DNA of 64,000 nt, taken from assembly GCA_041659285.1 (NCBI GenBank), contig JBAZYO010000001.1, positions 124,001 to 188,000 of the forward strand. Reading direction: 5' to 3'. This document shows positions 46,812 through 55,395 of the stretch, piece after piece. Each line of letters begins with the position of its first letter. Position 1 is the stretch's first letter. This stretch comes from Vicinamibacterales bacterium. GTDB lineage: Bacteria > Acidobacteriota > Vicinamibacteria > Vicinamibacterales > UBA2999. A model generated the notes under the pieces. The model saw only the letters and a list, made by a program, of their open reading frames with translations, did no database searches and was not told the origin of the DNA. The position numbers and the translations under genes are program-made.

Positions 46812-47558
46812 CTATTGGAACCAGAGCAGGATGGCGAACAGGACGACCGTCACGGTGACGACCTGCTGGAGCCAGGCGTGCCCTCGAAGCACGGCCAGGC
46901 GCACGCCGATTATGGCGCCCACCCAGTTGCCGGCGCCCAACGCCAACCCGCGCGGCCAGTCCACCTGGCCGGCGCCGGCGAAGACGGCCAGCGAGAGCAG
47001 CGTCAGCAGCATCACGCTGAGCAGCTTCACCGCGTTGCCGCGTACGAGGTCCATGCCGGCGGCCGAGGTAATCGCCAGCACCAGAAAGCCGACGCCCGCC
47101 TGGATGAACCCGCCGTAGAGGCCGACCACGAAGAAGCCGGCGATCACGAACCAGTGGGTGGGCGGCTTGAGTTCCGCCTGCGCGATCGGCTGGCGCCGTT
47201 GGTTCACGAGCGACCACACGGTGACGGCGACCATCGCCACCGACAGGATCCGGCGGAAGGCGAAGTCGGGCACGTTGAGCGCGGCCCACACGCCGATCGC
47301 CGCGCCGGCCAGGGCGGGCACGCTGGCCTTGAGTGCCCACGGCCAGTCCACGGCGCCGTGGCGATGGAACCCGAGAATGCCGCCGAGGTTCTGGGACAGC
47401 ACGCCGACGCGGTTGGTGCCGTTGGCGAGCGAAGCGGGCAGCCCAAAGAACAGCAGGGCAGGGAGGGTCAGGAACGACCCGCCGCCAGCCACGACATTGA
47501 GGGCGCCCGACACCACCCCGACGGTGGCCAGCGCGATCAGTTCAAGCCAGAAAGGCAC
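46812..47558 (-). CDS. TSUP (TauE/SafE) family permease
   Basis: 248 residues and about seven membrane segments, with the duplicated family motif near the start of each half: VVSGALNVVAGGGSFLTLPALL and FVVGLYGGFIQAGVGFLVLA. Such proteins move sulfite, sulfonates or other small organic acids across the inner membrane. The start is GTG or an equivalent (V/M-PFWLELIALA); a GATTAT box lies five bases ahead. It follows neither a sulfur operon nor a regulator, so the substrate is open. Confidence 0.9.
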   Translation of the reverse strand: MPFWLELIALATVGVVSGALNVVAGGGSFLTLPALLFFGLPASLANGTNRVGVLSQNLGGILGFHRHGAVDWPWALKASVPALAGAAIGVWAALNVPDFAFRRILSVAMVAVTVWSLVNQRRQPIAQAELKPPTHWFVIAGFFVVGLYGGFIQAGVGFLVLAITSAAGMDLVRGNAVKLLSVMLLTLLSLAVFAGAGQVDWPRGLALGAGNWVGAIIGVRLAVLRGHAWLQQVVTVTVVLFAILLWFQ

Positions 47559-47649
47559 GTTTGATAATCGTACACGCTGTCATGCGCGGTCCGCCGCCTA
47601 AATGTGTAGAATCCACGTTCACCAGCCCAACAAGTCACGAGATCACCAG

Positions 47650-48945
47650 ATGAGCACACTACGTCGGGCAATCGGTCTGCCCTCGGCTACCGCCCTGGTC
47701 GTCGGCACGATCATCGGTTCGTCCATCTTCGTGCAGGCCTCCGAGATCACGGCCCTGGTGCCGTCGGCGTGGGCCGTCGTGCTCGCCTGGGCTGCCGCCG
47801 GCGTCTTGACGCTGATCGGCGCGCTGGTCTGCGCCGAGCTGGCGTCCGCGTACCCGAAAACCGGCGGGGTCTACGTGTTCCTCAAGGAGATCTACGCGCC
47901 GTCGCTCGGCTTCCTGTGGGGCTGGGCGATGTTGTGGACCATGCACAGTGGCATCCTGGCCGCCATCGCCACCGTGTTCGCGCGCTACGCCGGCTACTTC
48001 GTGCCGATGGGCGATACCGCGACGCGGCTGGTCGCGATCGGCGCCATCTTCGTGCTGTCGGGCATTAACTACTTCGGCGTGAGATTGGGCGGCGGCGTGC
48101 AATCGGCCTTCACGCTGGTCAAGGTGGCGGCGGTGGTCGCGATCATCGCCATCGGCTGGGCCTTGAGCGATCCGTCGGCGGCGGTGGTGGCGGCGCCGGC
48201 GGCGCCGATCGGCGCCGGCAACTTTCTGCTGGCGGTGGGCGCCGGCCTGTTCGCGTTCGGCGGCTGGCACATGGTGACCTACACCGCTGAAGAAACGGTG
48301 GACCCGACGCGCACCATCCCGCGGTCGCTGCTGATCGGCGTGGTCGTGGTCACGCTGTGCTACATCGGCTTGAACGCGGTCTACCTGCGCGTGCTGTCGA
48401 TCGACAAGGTGATTGCCTCGTCCCGGGTCGCGGCCGACACCTTCGACGTGCTGGTCGGCGCCGGCGGGGCCTCGATCATTTCAGCCCTGGTCATGTTCAG
48501 CGCGTTCGGCGCGCTCAACGGCATCGTCCTGGTGGGCCCGCGCGTGTACTACCAGATGGCGCAGGACGGACTCTGGTTCAAGTGGGCCGGCCACCTCCAC
48601 CCCAGGTTCCAGACGCCGGGCCGCGCCATCCTGCTGCAAGGCGTGTGGTCGTCGGTGCTGGTGCTGACCGGAACCTACCGCGCGCTGTTCACCCGCGTGA
48701 TCTACACGGAGTGGATCTTCTTCGCCCTGCTCGCCCTCGGCGTCGTGCTGCTGCGCCGGCGGCCCGGCTACCAGCCGGCCTGGCGCATGCCGCTCGTCCC
48801 GATTGCGCCGCTGGTGTTCGTGATCGCCTCGGCGGCGATCGTGTTAAATCAGATCCGCGCCGACCTCACCGAAAGCGCCATCGGCTTGCTGATTGTGGCC
48901 TCCGGGCTTCCCGCGTATTATTTTTGGAATCGAAAGGCTTCATGA
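47650..48945 (+). CDS. APC family amino acid permease
   Basis: About twelve membrane segments in 431 residues. The first has the APC motif IGLPSATALVVGTIIGSSIF; others are GALVCAELASAYPKTGGVYVFL, GWAMLWTMHSGILAAIATVF and FAFGGWHMVTYTAEETVDPTRTIP, the latter two pieces being family landmarks of the LAT/APA type. It would import or exchange amino acids. ATG at 47650 is chosen because the conserved part starts there; the frame is open from 47602. The stop overlaps the amidohydrolase start by four bases (ATGA), which suggests uptake and breakdown of the same compound. Confidence 0.92.
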   Translation: MSTLRRAIGLPSATALVVGTIIGSSIFVQASEITALVPSAWAVVLAWAAAGVLTLIGALVCAELASAYPKTGGVYVFLKEIYAPSLGFLWGWAMLWTMHSGILAAIATVFARYAGYFVPMGDTATRLVAIGAIFVLSGINYFGVRLGGGVQSAFTLVKVAAVVAIIAIGWALSDPSAAVVAAPAAPIGAGNFLLAVGAGLFAFGGWHMVTYTAEETVDPTRTIPRSLLIGVVVVTLCYIGLNAVYLRVLSIDKVIASSRVAADTFDVLVGAGGASIISALVMFSAFGALNGIVLVGPRVYYQMAQDGLWFKWAGHLHPRFQTPGRAILLQGVWSSVLVLTGTYRALFTRVIYTEWIFFALLALGVVLLRRRPGYQPAWRMPLVPIAPLVFVIASAAIVLNQIRADLTESAIGLLIVASGLPAYYFWNRKAS

Positions 48946-49916
48946 AAATCGACTTTCACAATCACTACTACCCGCCGGAATACCTTGCGGCGGTCAAGAA
49001 GGGCCCCACCAAAGTCCGCATGGACTACGACGCGGAAGGCAACCCGCGGCTGCACTATCCCGGCGACTACAACATCCTGGTGCCCGGTCATCGTGACCTC
49101 GACTTCCGCGAGGGCGTGCTGAAGAAGCACGGCGTCGACAAGCAGGTCATCACCTTCACCACGCCCGGCACGCACTTCGAAGAGCCGGCCACCGCGGTCG
49201 AGATGGCCCGCCACGTCAACGACGCGTTCGCCACGGCGGTGACGCAGCGGCAGCACTTCCTGTCGCTGGCGACGCTGCCGCTGAACGATCCGGCGGCGTC
49301 GGTCGTGGAACTCGAGCGCGCCATGACGACGCTCGGGCTGCCCGGCGCCATGGTGTTCAGCAACGTTAACGGCGTGGCGCTGGCCGACGCCGCTTACGAG
49401 CCGCTCTGGACCAAGGCAAACCAGCTGGGCGCCGTCATCTACATTCACCCCGCCCATCCCCTCGGCGTGGAAGCCATGGAGCAGTACTGGCTGATGCCGC
49501 TGGTGGGGTTCCTGATGGACACGACGCTGGCCGCCGCGCATCTGGTGTTCGCCGGCGTGCCGGAGCGCTACCCGAGAATCAAGTGGGTGCTCTGCCACAT
49601 GGGTGGCGCCGTGCCGTACCTGGCGGAGCGGTTCGATCGCGGCTACGAAGCCTTCGCCGAGTGCCGCACGAACATCAGCCGCGCCCCGAGCACGTACTTG
49701 AAGCAGTTCTACTACGACACCGTGAATTTCGACGTCAACGCGATCGAGCTGGCGATCAAGTTCGCCGGCGCCGACCACATCCTGGCCGGCAGCGACTATC
49801 CCCACCAGATCGGCAGCATCCCGAAAATGCTGGATGCGATCAGCCGGCTGCCGGTGTCGCCGGCCGAGCGCGAGGGGATCTACGGCCGCAACGCGGCGAA
49901 CTTGTTAGGGGTCTGA
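48942..49916 (+). CDS. ACMSD-like metal-dependent amidohydrolase
   Basis: 324 residues of the amidohydrolase family 2 (aminocarboxymuconate-semialdehyde decarboxylase type). Metal ligands: HxH in IDFHNHYYPPEYL, His in VIYIHPAHPLG and in VLCHMGGAVPYLAERFDRG, and Asp in ILAGSDYPHQIGSIPKML. These enzymes decarboxylate or hydrate aromatic-ring breakdown products such as ACMS, orsellinate-type or vanillate-type acids. It is translationally coupled to an amino-acid permease, so a tryptophan-type pathway is one option. The stop codon lies within a copy of a GGGGTCTGACYCC repeat. Confidence 0.88.
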   Translation: MKIDFHNHYYPPEYLAAVKKGPTKVRMDYDAEGNPRLHYPGDYNILVPGHRDLDFREGVLKKHGVDKQVITFTTPGTHFEEPATAVEMARHVNDAFATAVTQRQHFLSLATLPLNDPAASVVELERAMTTLGLPGAMVFSNVNGVALADAAYEPLWTKANQLGAVIYIHPAHPLGVEAMEQYWLMPLVGFLMDTTLAAAHLVFAGVPERYPRIKWVLCHMGGAVPYLAERFDRGYEAFAECRTNISRAPSTYLKQFYYDTVNFDVNAIELAIKFAGADHILAGSDYPHQIGSIPKMLDAISRLPVSPAEREGIYGRNAANLLGV

Positions 49917-49973
49917 CTCCTCGAGACGAATGGGGTCTGACCCCGAGCAAGAATTGCCGAGGGGTCTGACCCC
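49908..49973. repeat. Three GGGGTCTGACYCC units
   Basis: Copies at 49908-49920 (with T for the first C of the end), 49932-49944 and 49961-49973. Each is a near-palindrome of the GGGGTCAGACCCC type, known from REP elements linked to RAYT transposases. The first copy contains the amidohydrolase stop codon; the last ends 8 bases before the AGGAGG of the cupin gene. Confidence 0.75.
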
Positions 49974-49989
49974 CTCGCAGGAGGACCGG

Positions 49990-50376
49990 ATGAAGATCAA
50001 GGTGATGGCAGGTGTGGCAGTGATCGGCGCGGTGTTCGCCGCCGGGGTGGCAGTGGGGCAGCAGTCCGGCGCGAGCCGGCGTGAGCCGCAGTTCGAGAAC
50101 AGCGAACTGAAGGTGTGGAAGTCGATCATCATGCCGAACCAGCCGCTGGCGCTGCACCGGCACGAGCACGGGCGTGCCGCCGTGGTGCTGAAGGGCGGAA
50201 ACCTCGACGTCGTCGACGCCAAGGGCGCCACCCAGCAGACCTACAAGTGGGAAACCGGCAAGGCCTATTGGCTCGACGCCGATGCGGCGGGCACCCAGCA
50301 TGGCGACATGAACCGCGGCAAGGAGCCCATCGAGGTGGTGATCGTCGAATTGAAGAACGACAAGCCCAAGATGTAG
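49990..50376 (+). CDS. Exported cupin-like protein
   Basis: A signal peptide (MKIKVMAGVAVIGAVFAAGVAVGQQ) precedes a small cupin barrel: MPNQPLALHRHEHGRAAVVLKGG (metal-type His in LHRHEHGR), TYKWETGKAYWLDADA and EPIEVVIVELKND. The size, 128 residues, is that of one-domain cupins found in the periplasm, usually of unknown function. An AGGAGG box lies five bases before ATG at 49990. The stop is directly adjacent to the stop of the convergent racemase gene. Confidence 0.8.
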   Translation: MKIKVMAGVAVIGAVFAAGVAVGQQSGASRREPQFENSELKVWKSIIMPNQPLALHRHEHGRAAVVLKGGNLDVVDAKGATQQTYKWETGKAYWLDADAAGTQHGDMNRGKEPIEVVIVELKNDKPKM

Positions 50377-51573
50377 CTAAACGACGCGCCGCGGCAGCAG
50401 CGGGCTGAGGTGCATCGTCAGGTCGTAGACCGAGGCGCCGCAGGCGGCGGCGACGTCCTCGGGACGTGAGCCGTCCTGCCCGTCGAACAGCGTGGCGACG
50501 TCGCCGGCGGCGACGGCCGGGTCGTCGCCGATCTCCACCAGCGTGTGGCTCGCCGACACCGAGGCAATCACGGGGAACAGACGCCCGTTGATCCGGACGC
50601 GCGCGCCCTTGGCCGCCTCGCGCGGCCAGCCGTCGGCGTGGCCGACCGGCAAGGTCGCGATCCAGGTGGGCTTGCTGGCCACGTACGCGCGCTCGTAGCC
50701 GGCACTGGTGCCGGCGGCGAGTTGCTTCACGAAGGCCACGCGCACACGGAAGGCCAGCGCCGTGCGCAGCTCGACGCGCCGGGCCGCCTTGAAACGCGCG
50801 TCGGGGTAGATCCCCAGCAGCGCCATGCCCGGCCGCACCATGTCGAAATGCGTCTCGTCGCCGTGCTGGAACAGTGTGTAGGTGGAGGCGGCGTGAAGGC
50901 GGCCGAGGTCAACGCCGTTCGCCTTCAACGCCGCGGTCAGCGTCGAGAAGCGCTGGCGTTGCTCGCGATCGAACTCCAGATCCTCGGTGAACGTCATCAT
51001 CGTCCCGTCGATCCGGATCCCCTTGCGGCGGGCGAGGTCGGTGATCAGCGGCGCCGCGCTGGTGTGCGGCACGCCGACGCGGCCGATGCCGGTATCCACG
51101 CACACGTGAATCGGGATGGCGCGGCCCAAGCGGTCGGCCTCACGCTGGAGCACGTCGCCGACGGGCGTGTAGACCATCGGCATGATGTCGCGCGCTGCTA
51201 CCGTCCTGATGTCGGCGTCGTCTACCGGCGCCAGCAGGAGGATCGGCTTGGTGATGCCCTGGTCGCGCAGCGTGACGGCTTCCTGCAACTTGACCACGGC
51301 GAACCCGGCGACGGCCGGATGGTGGTCGAGACTGCGGGCGACGTTGACGACGCCAAGGCCGTAGCCGTTGTTCTTGATCACGGCCATGACGGGGCGCCTG
51401 GTGTAACGGTTGAGCTCGGACGCGTTGTGCGCGAGGCTGGCGGCGTGCACTTCAACCCAGGGGTCGAAGGACGACCGGGTGGCGGTATCGACCGCGGTTG
51501 GCGCGGCTTGTCCGGTGGCGGCCGCGGGAACGAGAGCGGCGAGAGGCGTGGCGAGGAACGTCCGCCGAGTCAC
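50377..51573 (-). CDS. Exported alanine racemase family protein
   Basis: The start carries a Tat-type signal (TRRTFLATPLAALVPAAATGQ), placing the enzyme in the periplasm. The barrel holds the PLP lysine Lys67 in AVIKNNGYGLG (usual form KANAYGHG), then VCVDTGIGRVGV and FDMVRPGMALLGIYP. The C-terminal domain has GTSAGYERAYV, where the catalytic Tyr of racemases lies, and PVGHADGWPR where GYADGY is usual. Altered loops suggest changed substrate range, as in broad-spectrum periplasmic racemases. GTG at 51573 is chosen because a TATACT box ends six bases ahead and the signal peptide starts there. Confidence 0.85.
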   Translation of the reverse strand: MTRRTFLATPLAALVPAAATGQAAPTAVDTATRSSFDPWVEVHAASLAHNASELNRYTRRPVMAVIKNNGYGLGVVNVARSLDHHPAVAGFAVVKLQEAVTLRDQGITKPILLLAPVDDADIRTVAARDIMPMVYTPVGDVLQREADRLGRAIPIHVCVDTGIGRVGVPHTSAAPLITDLARRKGIRIDGTMMTFTEDLEFDREQRQRFSTLTAALKANGVDLGRLHAASTYTLFQHGDETHFDMVRPGMALLGIYPDARFKAARRVELRTALAFRVRVAFVKQLAAGTSAGYERAYVASKPTWIATLPVGHADGWPREAAKGARVRINGRLFPVIASVSASHTLVEIGDDPAVAAGDVATLFDGQDGSRPEDVAAACGASVYDLTMHLSPLLPRRVV

Positions 51574-51579
51574 GCGCGC

Positions 51580-51587
51580 AGTATACT
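51580..51587. promoter_or_regulatory. Palindromic bidirectional -10 (AGTATACT)
   Basis: AGTATACT reads TATACT on both strands. On the plus strand it ends six bases before ATG at 51594; on the minus strand it ends six bases before GTG at 51573. The whole gap between the two start codons is 20 bases, with no ribosome-binding sites. Confidence 0.65.
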
Positions 51588-51593
51588 CCTGCG

Positions 51594-52502
51594 ATGCGAG
51601 CGCTGATTCTTTTGCTGGCGGGCCTCGGGTTGGTCCAGGCACAGCCGGCTCCGGCGCCGCCGCCTGGCACCGACATCTACCTGGTGCCGCTCGCGGCGGG
51701 ACTCGGCAGCATGAAGACGGCGAAGCCGGCGCCGATCGCGGTGGAGCCCGGCTACGACAACCAGCCCATGTTCAGCTCCGACGGCTCGCGGATCCTGTTT
51801 GCCGCGAACCACGACGGCAAGCAGACCGACGTGTTCGTGTTCGAGCGCGCGACTGGGCGAACCGTGCAACTCACACAAACGCCGGAGAACGAGAACTCGC
51901 CGACGTTCCTGCCGGCCGGGATCGGCGAGTCCGGCGGCTTCAGCGTCGTGCAGACCGAACCGGATCGCAGCCAGCGGCTGTGGCGTTTCGACGCCGCGGG
52001 CCGGAACCCGCAGCTCGTGCTGGCCGACGTCAAGCCGGTGGGCTATCACGCCTGGGTCGAGCCGGATCACCTGGCCATGTTCATCCTCGGCCAGCCGGCG
52101 ACATTGCAGGTGGGCCGGGTCTCCACCGGCAAGGCGGAGGTGGTCGCGCGCGACATCGGCCGTTCGCTGCATCGCATTCCGGGCACGCGCAAGGTCAGCT
52201 TCGTGCAGCGCGAGTCGGCGGCGGAATTCTGGATCAAGCAGATCGACATCGACTCCCGGCAGATCGAGCCGCTCGTGCGCGCCGTCGAGGGCAGCAGCGA
52301 TCGCGATTACGCCTGGATGCCCGATGGCAAGACGGTGTTGATGCCGGCCGGTACCAAGGTGTTCTCGTGGACGCGCGGCGCCACCGGCTGGACCGAGGTG
52401 TTCGACGGTGCCGCGGTCCGGTTGGGCGCGATCAGCCGGTTGAACGTGTCACCGAAAGGCGATGCCGTGGCCATGGTGGTCGCCGAGCCCAAGAGGCCAT
52501 GA
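51594..52502 (+). CDS. Exported TolB-like beta-propeller protein
   Basis: A signal peptide (MRALILLLAGLGLVQAQ) precedes 285 residues with WD40/PD40-like blades: PGYDNQPMFSSDGSRILFAA, TDVFVFERATGRTVQLTQTP, ENSPTFLPAGI, SDRDYAWMPDGKTVLMP and LNVSPKGDAVAMVV. Such propellers bind peptides or partner proteins in the periplasm; no catalytic residues are evident. First gene of a three-gene operon ending in a PilT-like ATPase, with overlaps of four and one bases, so a role near a surface machine is possible. Confidence 0.85.
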   Translation: MRALILLLAGLGLVQAQPAPAPPPGTDIYLVPLAAGLGSMKTAKPAPIAVEPGYDNQPMFSSDGSRILFAANHDGKQTDVFVFERATGRTVQLTQTPENENSPTFLPAGIGESGGFSVVQTEPDRSQRLWRFDAAGRNPQLVLADVKPVGYHAWVEPDHLAMFILGQPATLQVGRVSTGKAEVVARDIGRSLHRIPGTRKVSFVQRESAAEFWIKQIDIDSRQIEPLVRAVEGSSDRDYAWMPDGKTVLMPAGTKVFSWTRGATGWTEVFDGAAVRLGAISRLNVSPKGDAVAMVVAEPKRP

Positions 52503-52978
52503 CGGACGTGTCTGAGTTTCGAGTCGAAAAACGCCGCGAGGCCGCCGAGATTACGCTGTCAACCGGCGGCACCATCACCGGGCACTTCTTCCTGTCCGGC
52601 TCCAGCCAGGGGCATTCCGGCCCGGAGCGCGTGGGCGACCTGCTCAACCTGGAGCCCGGGTTCTTCCCGTTCCAGGCCCCGAGCGGAGAAACCTCGCTGA
52701 TCAATCGCGCCCACGTGGTGAAGGTGGTGTTGCCGGAGCACGTGATCGAAGCGCAGCTCGACGACGGCTACGACGTGGCGACGCGGCGTCACGTCTCGGT
52801 GTTGCTTTCCAGCGGCGAGAAGATCACCGGTCACGTTGCCGTCTACCGGCCGCCCGGCCGCGATCGGCTGAGCGACTACGCGCACATCGATGATCGGTTC
52901 CGCTACGTGGAGCTGTCGGATCGCACGGTGTTGATCAACTCCCTGCACATTGTCTCGCTGCTCGAGGTGAGCGACTGA
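52499..52978 (+). CDS. Conserved hypothetical protein of the pilT operon
   Basis: 159 residues with no signal peptide. Two beta-rich parts look alike: EITLSTGGTITGHFFLSGSS and VSVLLSSGEKITGHVAVYRP, each followed by a Leu/Val-rich strand and an INRAHVVKV or INSLHIVSLLEV ending, suggesting an internal duplication of an about 75-residue unit. No named family is recognised. The start overlaps the propeller gene by four bases and the stop overlaps the PilT-like gene by one, so it is almost certainly co-translated and may assist that ATPase. Confidence 0.75.
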   Translation: MTDVSEFRVEKRREAAEITLSTGGTITGHFFLSGSSQGHSGPERVGDLLNLEPGFFPFQAPSGETSLINRAHVVKVVLPEHVIEAQLDDGYDVATRRHVSVLLSSGEKITGHVAVYRPPGRDRLSDYAHIDDRFRYVELSDRTVLINSLHIVSLLEVSD

Positions 52979-54507
52979 TGGCCGCAGCCGTAGACGGCTT
53001 GTTGAAGACGATGGCCGAGACCGGGGCGCGCGGGTTGCGCCTGGCGGTGGGCAGCCCGGCGCGCATGCTCGACGCGTCGGGGACCGCGCAAGACGCCAGC
53101 AGCACGCCGCTGACGCGCCAGGAGATTCTCACGCTGCTCAGCCCGATCATTCCGGAGCACGCGCGGCGGCGCCTGCCGCAGGAATCCACGGTGGAGTTCG
53201 ACTATGTGTCCCCGGAGTCCGGCACCTTCAAGGTGACCGTGCTGCGCAATGGCACCGAGCTGGCCGTGAGCTTCGTGCCCGATCAGTCGGCGGCGTCCGC
53301 CTCAACCAGGGCCGCGGCGCAGCAGCCGGCGGCCATCGCCTCCGCCCAGGCTGCCGCGGGCAAGCCGGTGACCCGCCCGGTCGTGACCACGGCTCCGGCC
53401 GGCGGCGGCCACGCCATCGACGTGTTGTTCCGGCAGATGGTGGACGCGAAGGCGTCGGACCTGCACCTGTCGTCCGACATGCCGCCGCTGATCCGCAAGG
53501 ACGGCCACATGCAGGCGCTCGATGCCGGCATGGGCGCGCTGACGCCCGAAGGCATTGCCGCGCTGCTGCAGCCGATCATGCCGCCGCCCAACCGCGACGA
53601 GTTCGAGCGGCGCCACGACACCGACTTTGCCTATGAGATCAGCGGCCTGGCGCGGTTTCGCGCCAACGTCTTCCTCGATCGCAAGGGGCCTGGCGCCGTG
53701 TTCCGCGTGATCCCGGCCAACATCCTGACCGCGGAGCAGCTCGGGTTGTCGCCGCACATCCTGCAGCTGTGCCGGCTGACCAAGGGCCTGGTGCTGGTGA
53801 CCGGCCCGACCGGCTCGGGCAAGTCCACCACGCTGTGCGCGATGATCGACTACATCAACAAGAACCGGTCGGACCACATCATCACCATCGAGGACCCGAT
53901 CGAGTTCGTGCACGAGAACAAGAGCTGCCTGATCAACCAGCGCGAAGTGGGCACCCACACCTCGGGGTTCAAGGACGCGCTGCGGGCGGCGATGCGCGAA
54001 GACCCCGACATCATCCTGGTGGGCGAGTTGCGCGATCTCGAGACCGTGGCGATTGCGATTGAAACCGCTGAAACCGGCCACCTCGTGTTCGGCACGCTGC
54101 ACACCACCACCGCCGCGTCCACCGTGGACCGCGTCATCGACCAGTTCCCGACCGATCAGCAGTCGCAGATCCGCATCATGCTGTCGGAGTCGTTGAAGGG
54201 CGTGATCGCGCAGAACCTGTGCCGCAAGATTGGCGGCGGCCGCGTCGCGGCGCTCGAAATCCTGTTGATCAACAGTGCGATCAGCAACCTGATCCGCGAG
54301 GCGAAGACGTTCCAGATTCCCTCGATGATGCAGGTGGGCCGCTCGCAGGGCATGGTCGCCCTCAACGACGCGTTGATGGACCTGGTGGCGAAGAAGGTGG
54401 TCGAACCGCAAGAGGCCTACCTCAAGGCGGTGGACAAGCCGGGGTTCGAAGGCCTGCTGAAGCGCGCCGGCATCGACACGCGCTTCGTCCAGTCGGCGGC
54501 GAGCTAG
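52978..54507 (+). CDS. PilT-family ATPase with duplicated N-terminal domain
   Basis: 509 residues against the usual 340-380. Residues 145-500 are a normal PilT: FRQMVDAKASDLHLSSDMPP, Walker A GPTGSGKSTTL (276-286), Asp box ITIEDPIEFVHENKS, Walker B EDPDIILVGELRDLET and His box HLVFGTLHTTTAASTVDR. Residues 8-103 resemble another copy of the N-terminal domain (ETGARGLRLAVGSPARMLD, ILTLLSPIIPEHARRRL), with weak match, joined by an Ala-rich linker. PilT powers pilus retraction. No pilin or pilus assembly gene is nearby; the operon instead has a propeller protein and a hypothetical. Confidence 0.9.
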   Translation: MAAAVDGLLKTMAETGARGLRLAVGSPARMLDASGTAQDASSTPLTRQEILTLLSPIIPEHARRRLPQESTVEFDYVSPESGTFKVTVLRNGTELAVSFVPDQSAASASTRAAAQQPAAIASAQAAAGKPVTRPVVTTAPAGGGHAIDVLFRQMVDAKASDLHLSSDMPPLIRKDGHMQALDAGMGALTPEGIAALLQPIMPPPNRDEFERRHDTDFAYEISGLARFRANVFLDRKGPGAVFRVIPANILTAEQLGLSPHILQLCRLTKGLVLVTGPTGSGKSTTLCAMIDYINKNRSDHIITIEDPIEFVHENKSCLINQREVGTHTSGFKDALRAAMREDPDIILVGELRDLETVAIAIETAETGHLVFGTLHTTTAASTVDRVIDQFPTDQQSQIRIMLSESLKGVIAQNLCRKIGGGRVAALEILLINSAISNLIREAKTFQIPSMMQVGRSQGMVALNDALMDLVAKKVVEPQEAYLKAVDKPGFEGLLKRAGIDTRFVQSAAS

Positions 54508-54528
54508 GAGCGGTCGCCGCTCGGCGTC

Positions 54529-55134
54529 CTAGCCGTCGATGCCAGGACGTTCCTTGGTCGTGGCCTCGGCCCCAGGTGGCACGCGGAACGGTTCCACGGG
54601 AATGCGCTCGTAACGCACCTCGATGATCAGCAGCCGCTCCGTGCTGCCTGGCGCGTGAAGGACCACGCGATCACCTGGCCCGGACTTCATCAACGCCCGC
54701 GCCAGTGGCGACACCCAGCTGATGTGGTTGCGATCGAGGTCGACCTCGTCGCTGCCGACGACGCTCACCACGCGCTCCATTCCAGCGGCATTGGCGTAGC
54801 GCACGGTCGCCCCGAAGAAGACCCGCGCCGCCGCCCGCGCCGGTCTCGGGGTTTCCGGGTCGACCACTTCCGCGGCATCTATGCGCTTCGTGAGAAAGCG
54901 AATCCGCCGATCGATCTGGCGCAGCCGCCGCTTGCCGTACTGATAGTCGGCGTTTTCGCTGCGATCGCCGTTGCTCGCGGCCCACGCCACCACCTGTGTC
55001 ACTGCCGGTCGTTCCCTGGTGAGGAGAAACTTGTGCTCGTCCTTGAGCCGCTGCAGACCGCTCGGTGTGATGTAGTTCTTGACTCGCGCGACCGGCGCAT
55101 TGTCGTCGGATTCGTTCTTGGGCAACCTGCTCAT
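54529..55134 (-). CDS. greB: Transcription elongation factor GreB
   Basis: 201 residues. The N-terminal coiled coil has YITPSGLQRLKDEHKFLL, the acidic tip NGDRSENADYQYGKRRLRQI that reaches into the RNA polymerase channel, and RIRFLTKRIDAAEVVDP. The C-terminal FKBP-like part follows (VFFGATVRYANAAGMERVVS, SPLARALMKSGPGDRVVLHA). It rescues backtracked polymerase by promoting RNA cleavage. ATG at 55134 (MSRLPKNES) is the family start; a Pro-rich C-terminal tail of about 20 residues is extra. It is the last clearly chromosomal gene before the element. Confidence 0.93.
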   Translation of the reverse strand: MSRLPKNESDDNAPVARVKNYITPSGLQRLKDEHKFLLTRERPAVTQVVAWAASNGDRSENADYQYGKRRLRQIDRRIRFLTKRIDAAEVVDPETPRPARAAARVFFGATVRYANAAGMERVVSVVGSDEVDLDRNHISWVSPLARALMKSGPGDRVVLHAPGSTERLLIIEVRYERIPVEPFRVPPGAEATTKERPGIDG

Positions 55135-55395
55135 GCGGCTCCACCGATTCAACCACGACTGGCGCTGGAAACGGGAAACGTTCTCGCGCCCTCGGCGTGA
55201 CAGGTACAGCCGGTTCCGGGTCCGCGGTTCGATCGGAAATCCTCCGCGCGTGAGAGAAAGGATCAACGCTGAGCGACGCCGAGGGCTACGGAGCACGCGA
55301 TGACCCTTCCGCAACCAGCCACGTGTAACCAATCCGACGCCCCACGATGCCCGTGGAGCAATTCGCCAAAGGGTCGCACGGCCCGAATGATTGCC

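Noticed and set aside
43342..47118. Plus-strand open frame of 1,258 codons
   Set aside because: It is antisense to the FIST, ppk and TSUP genes, has shadow composition rich in Arg, Gly, Gln and Asp, and matches no domain; caused by high GC at third positions.
55180..55260. tRNA-like TTCGATC segment beside greB
   Set aside because: The flanking bases do not form a T-stem and no acceptor or anticodon stem can be built.
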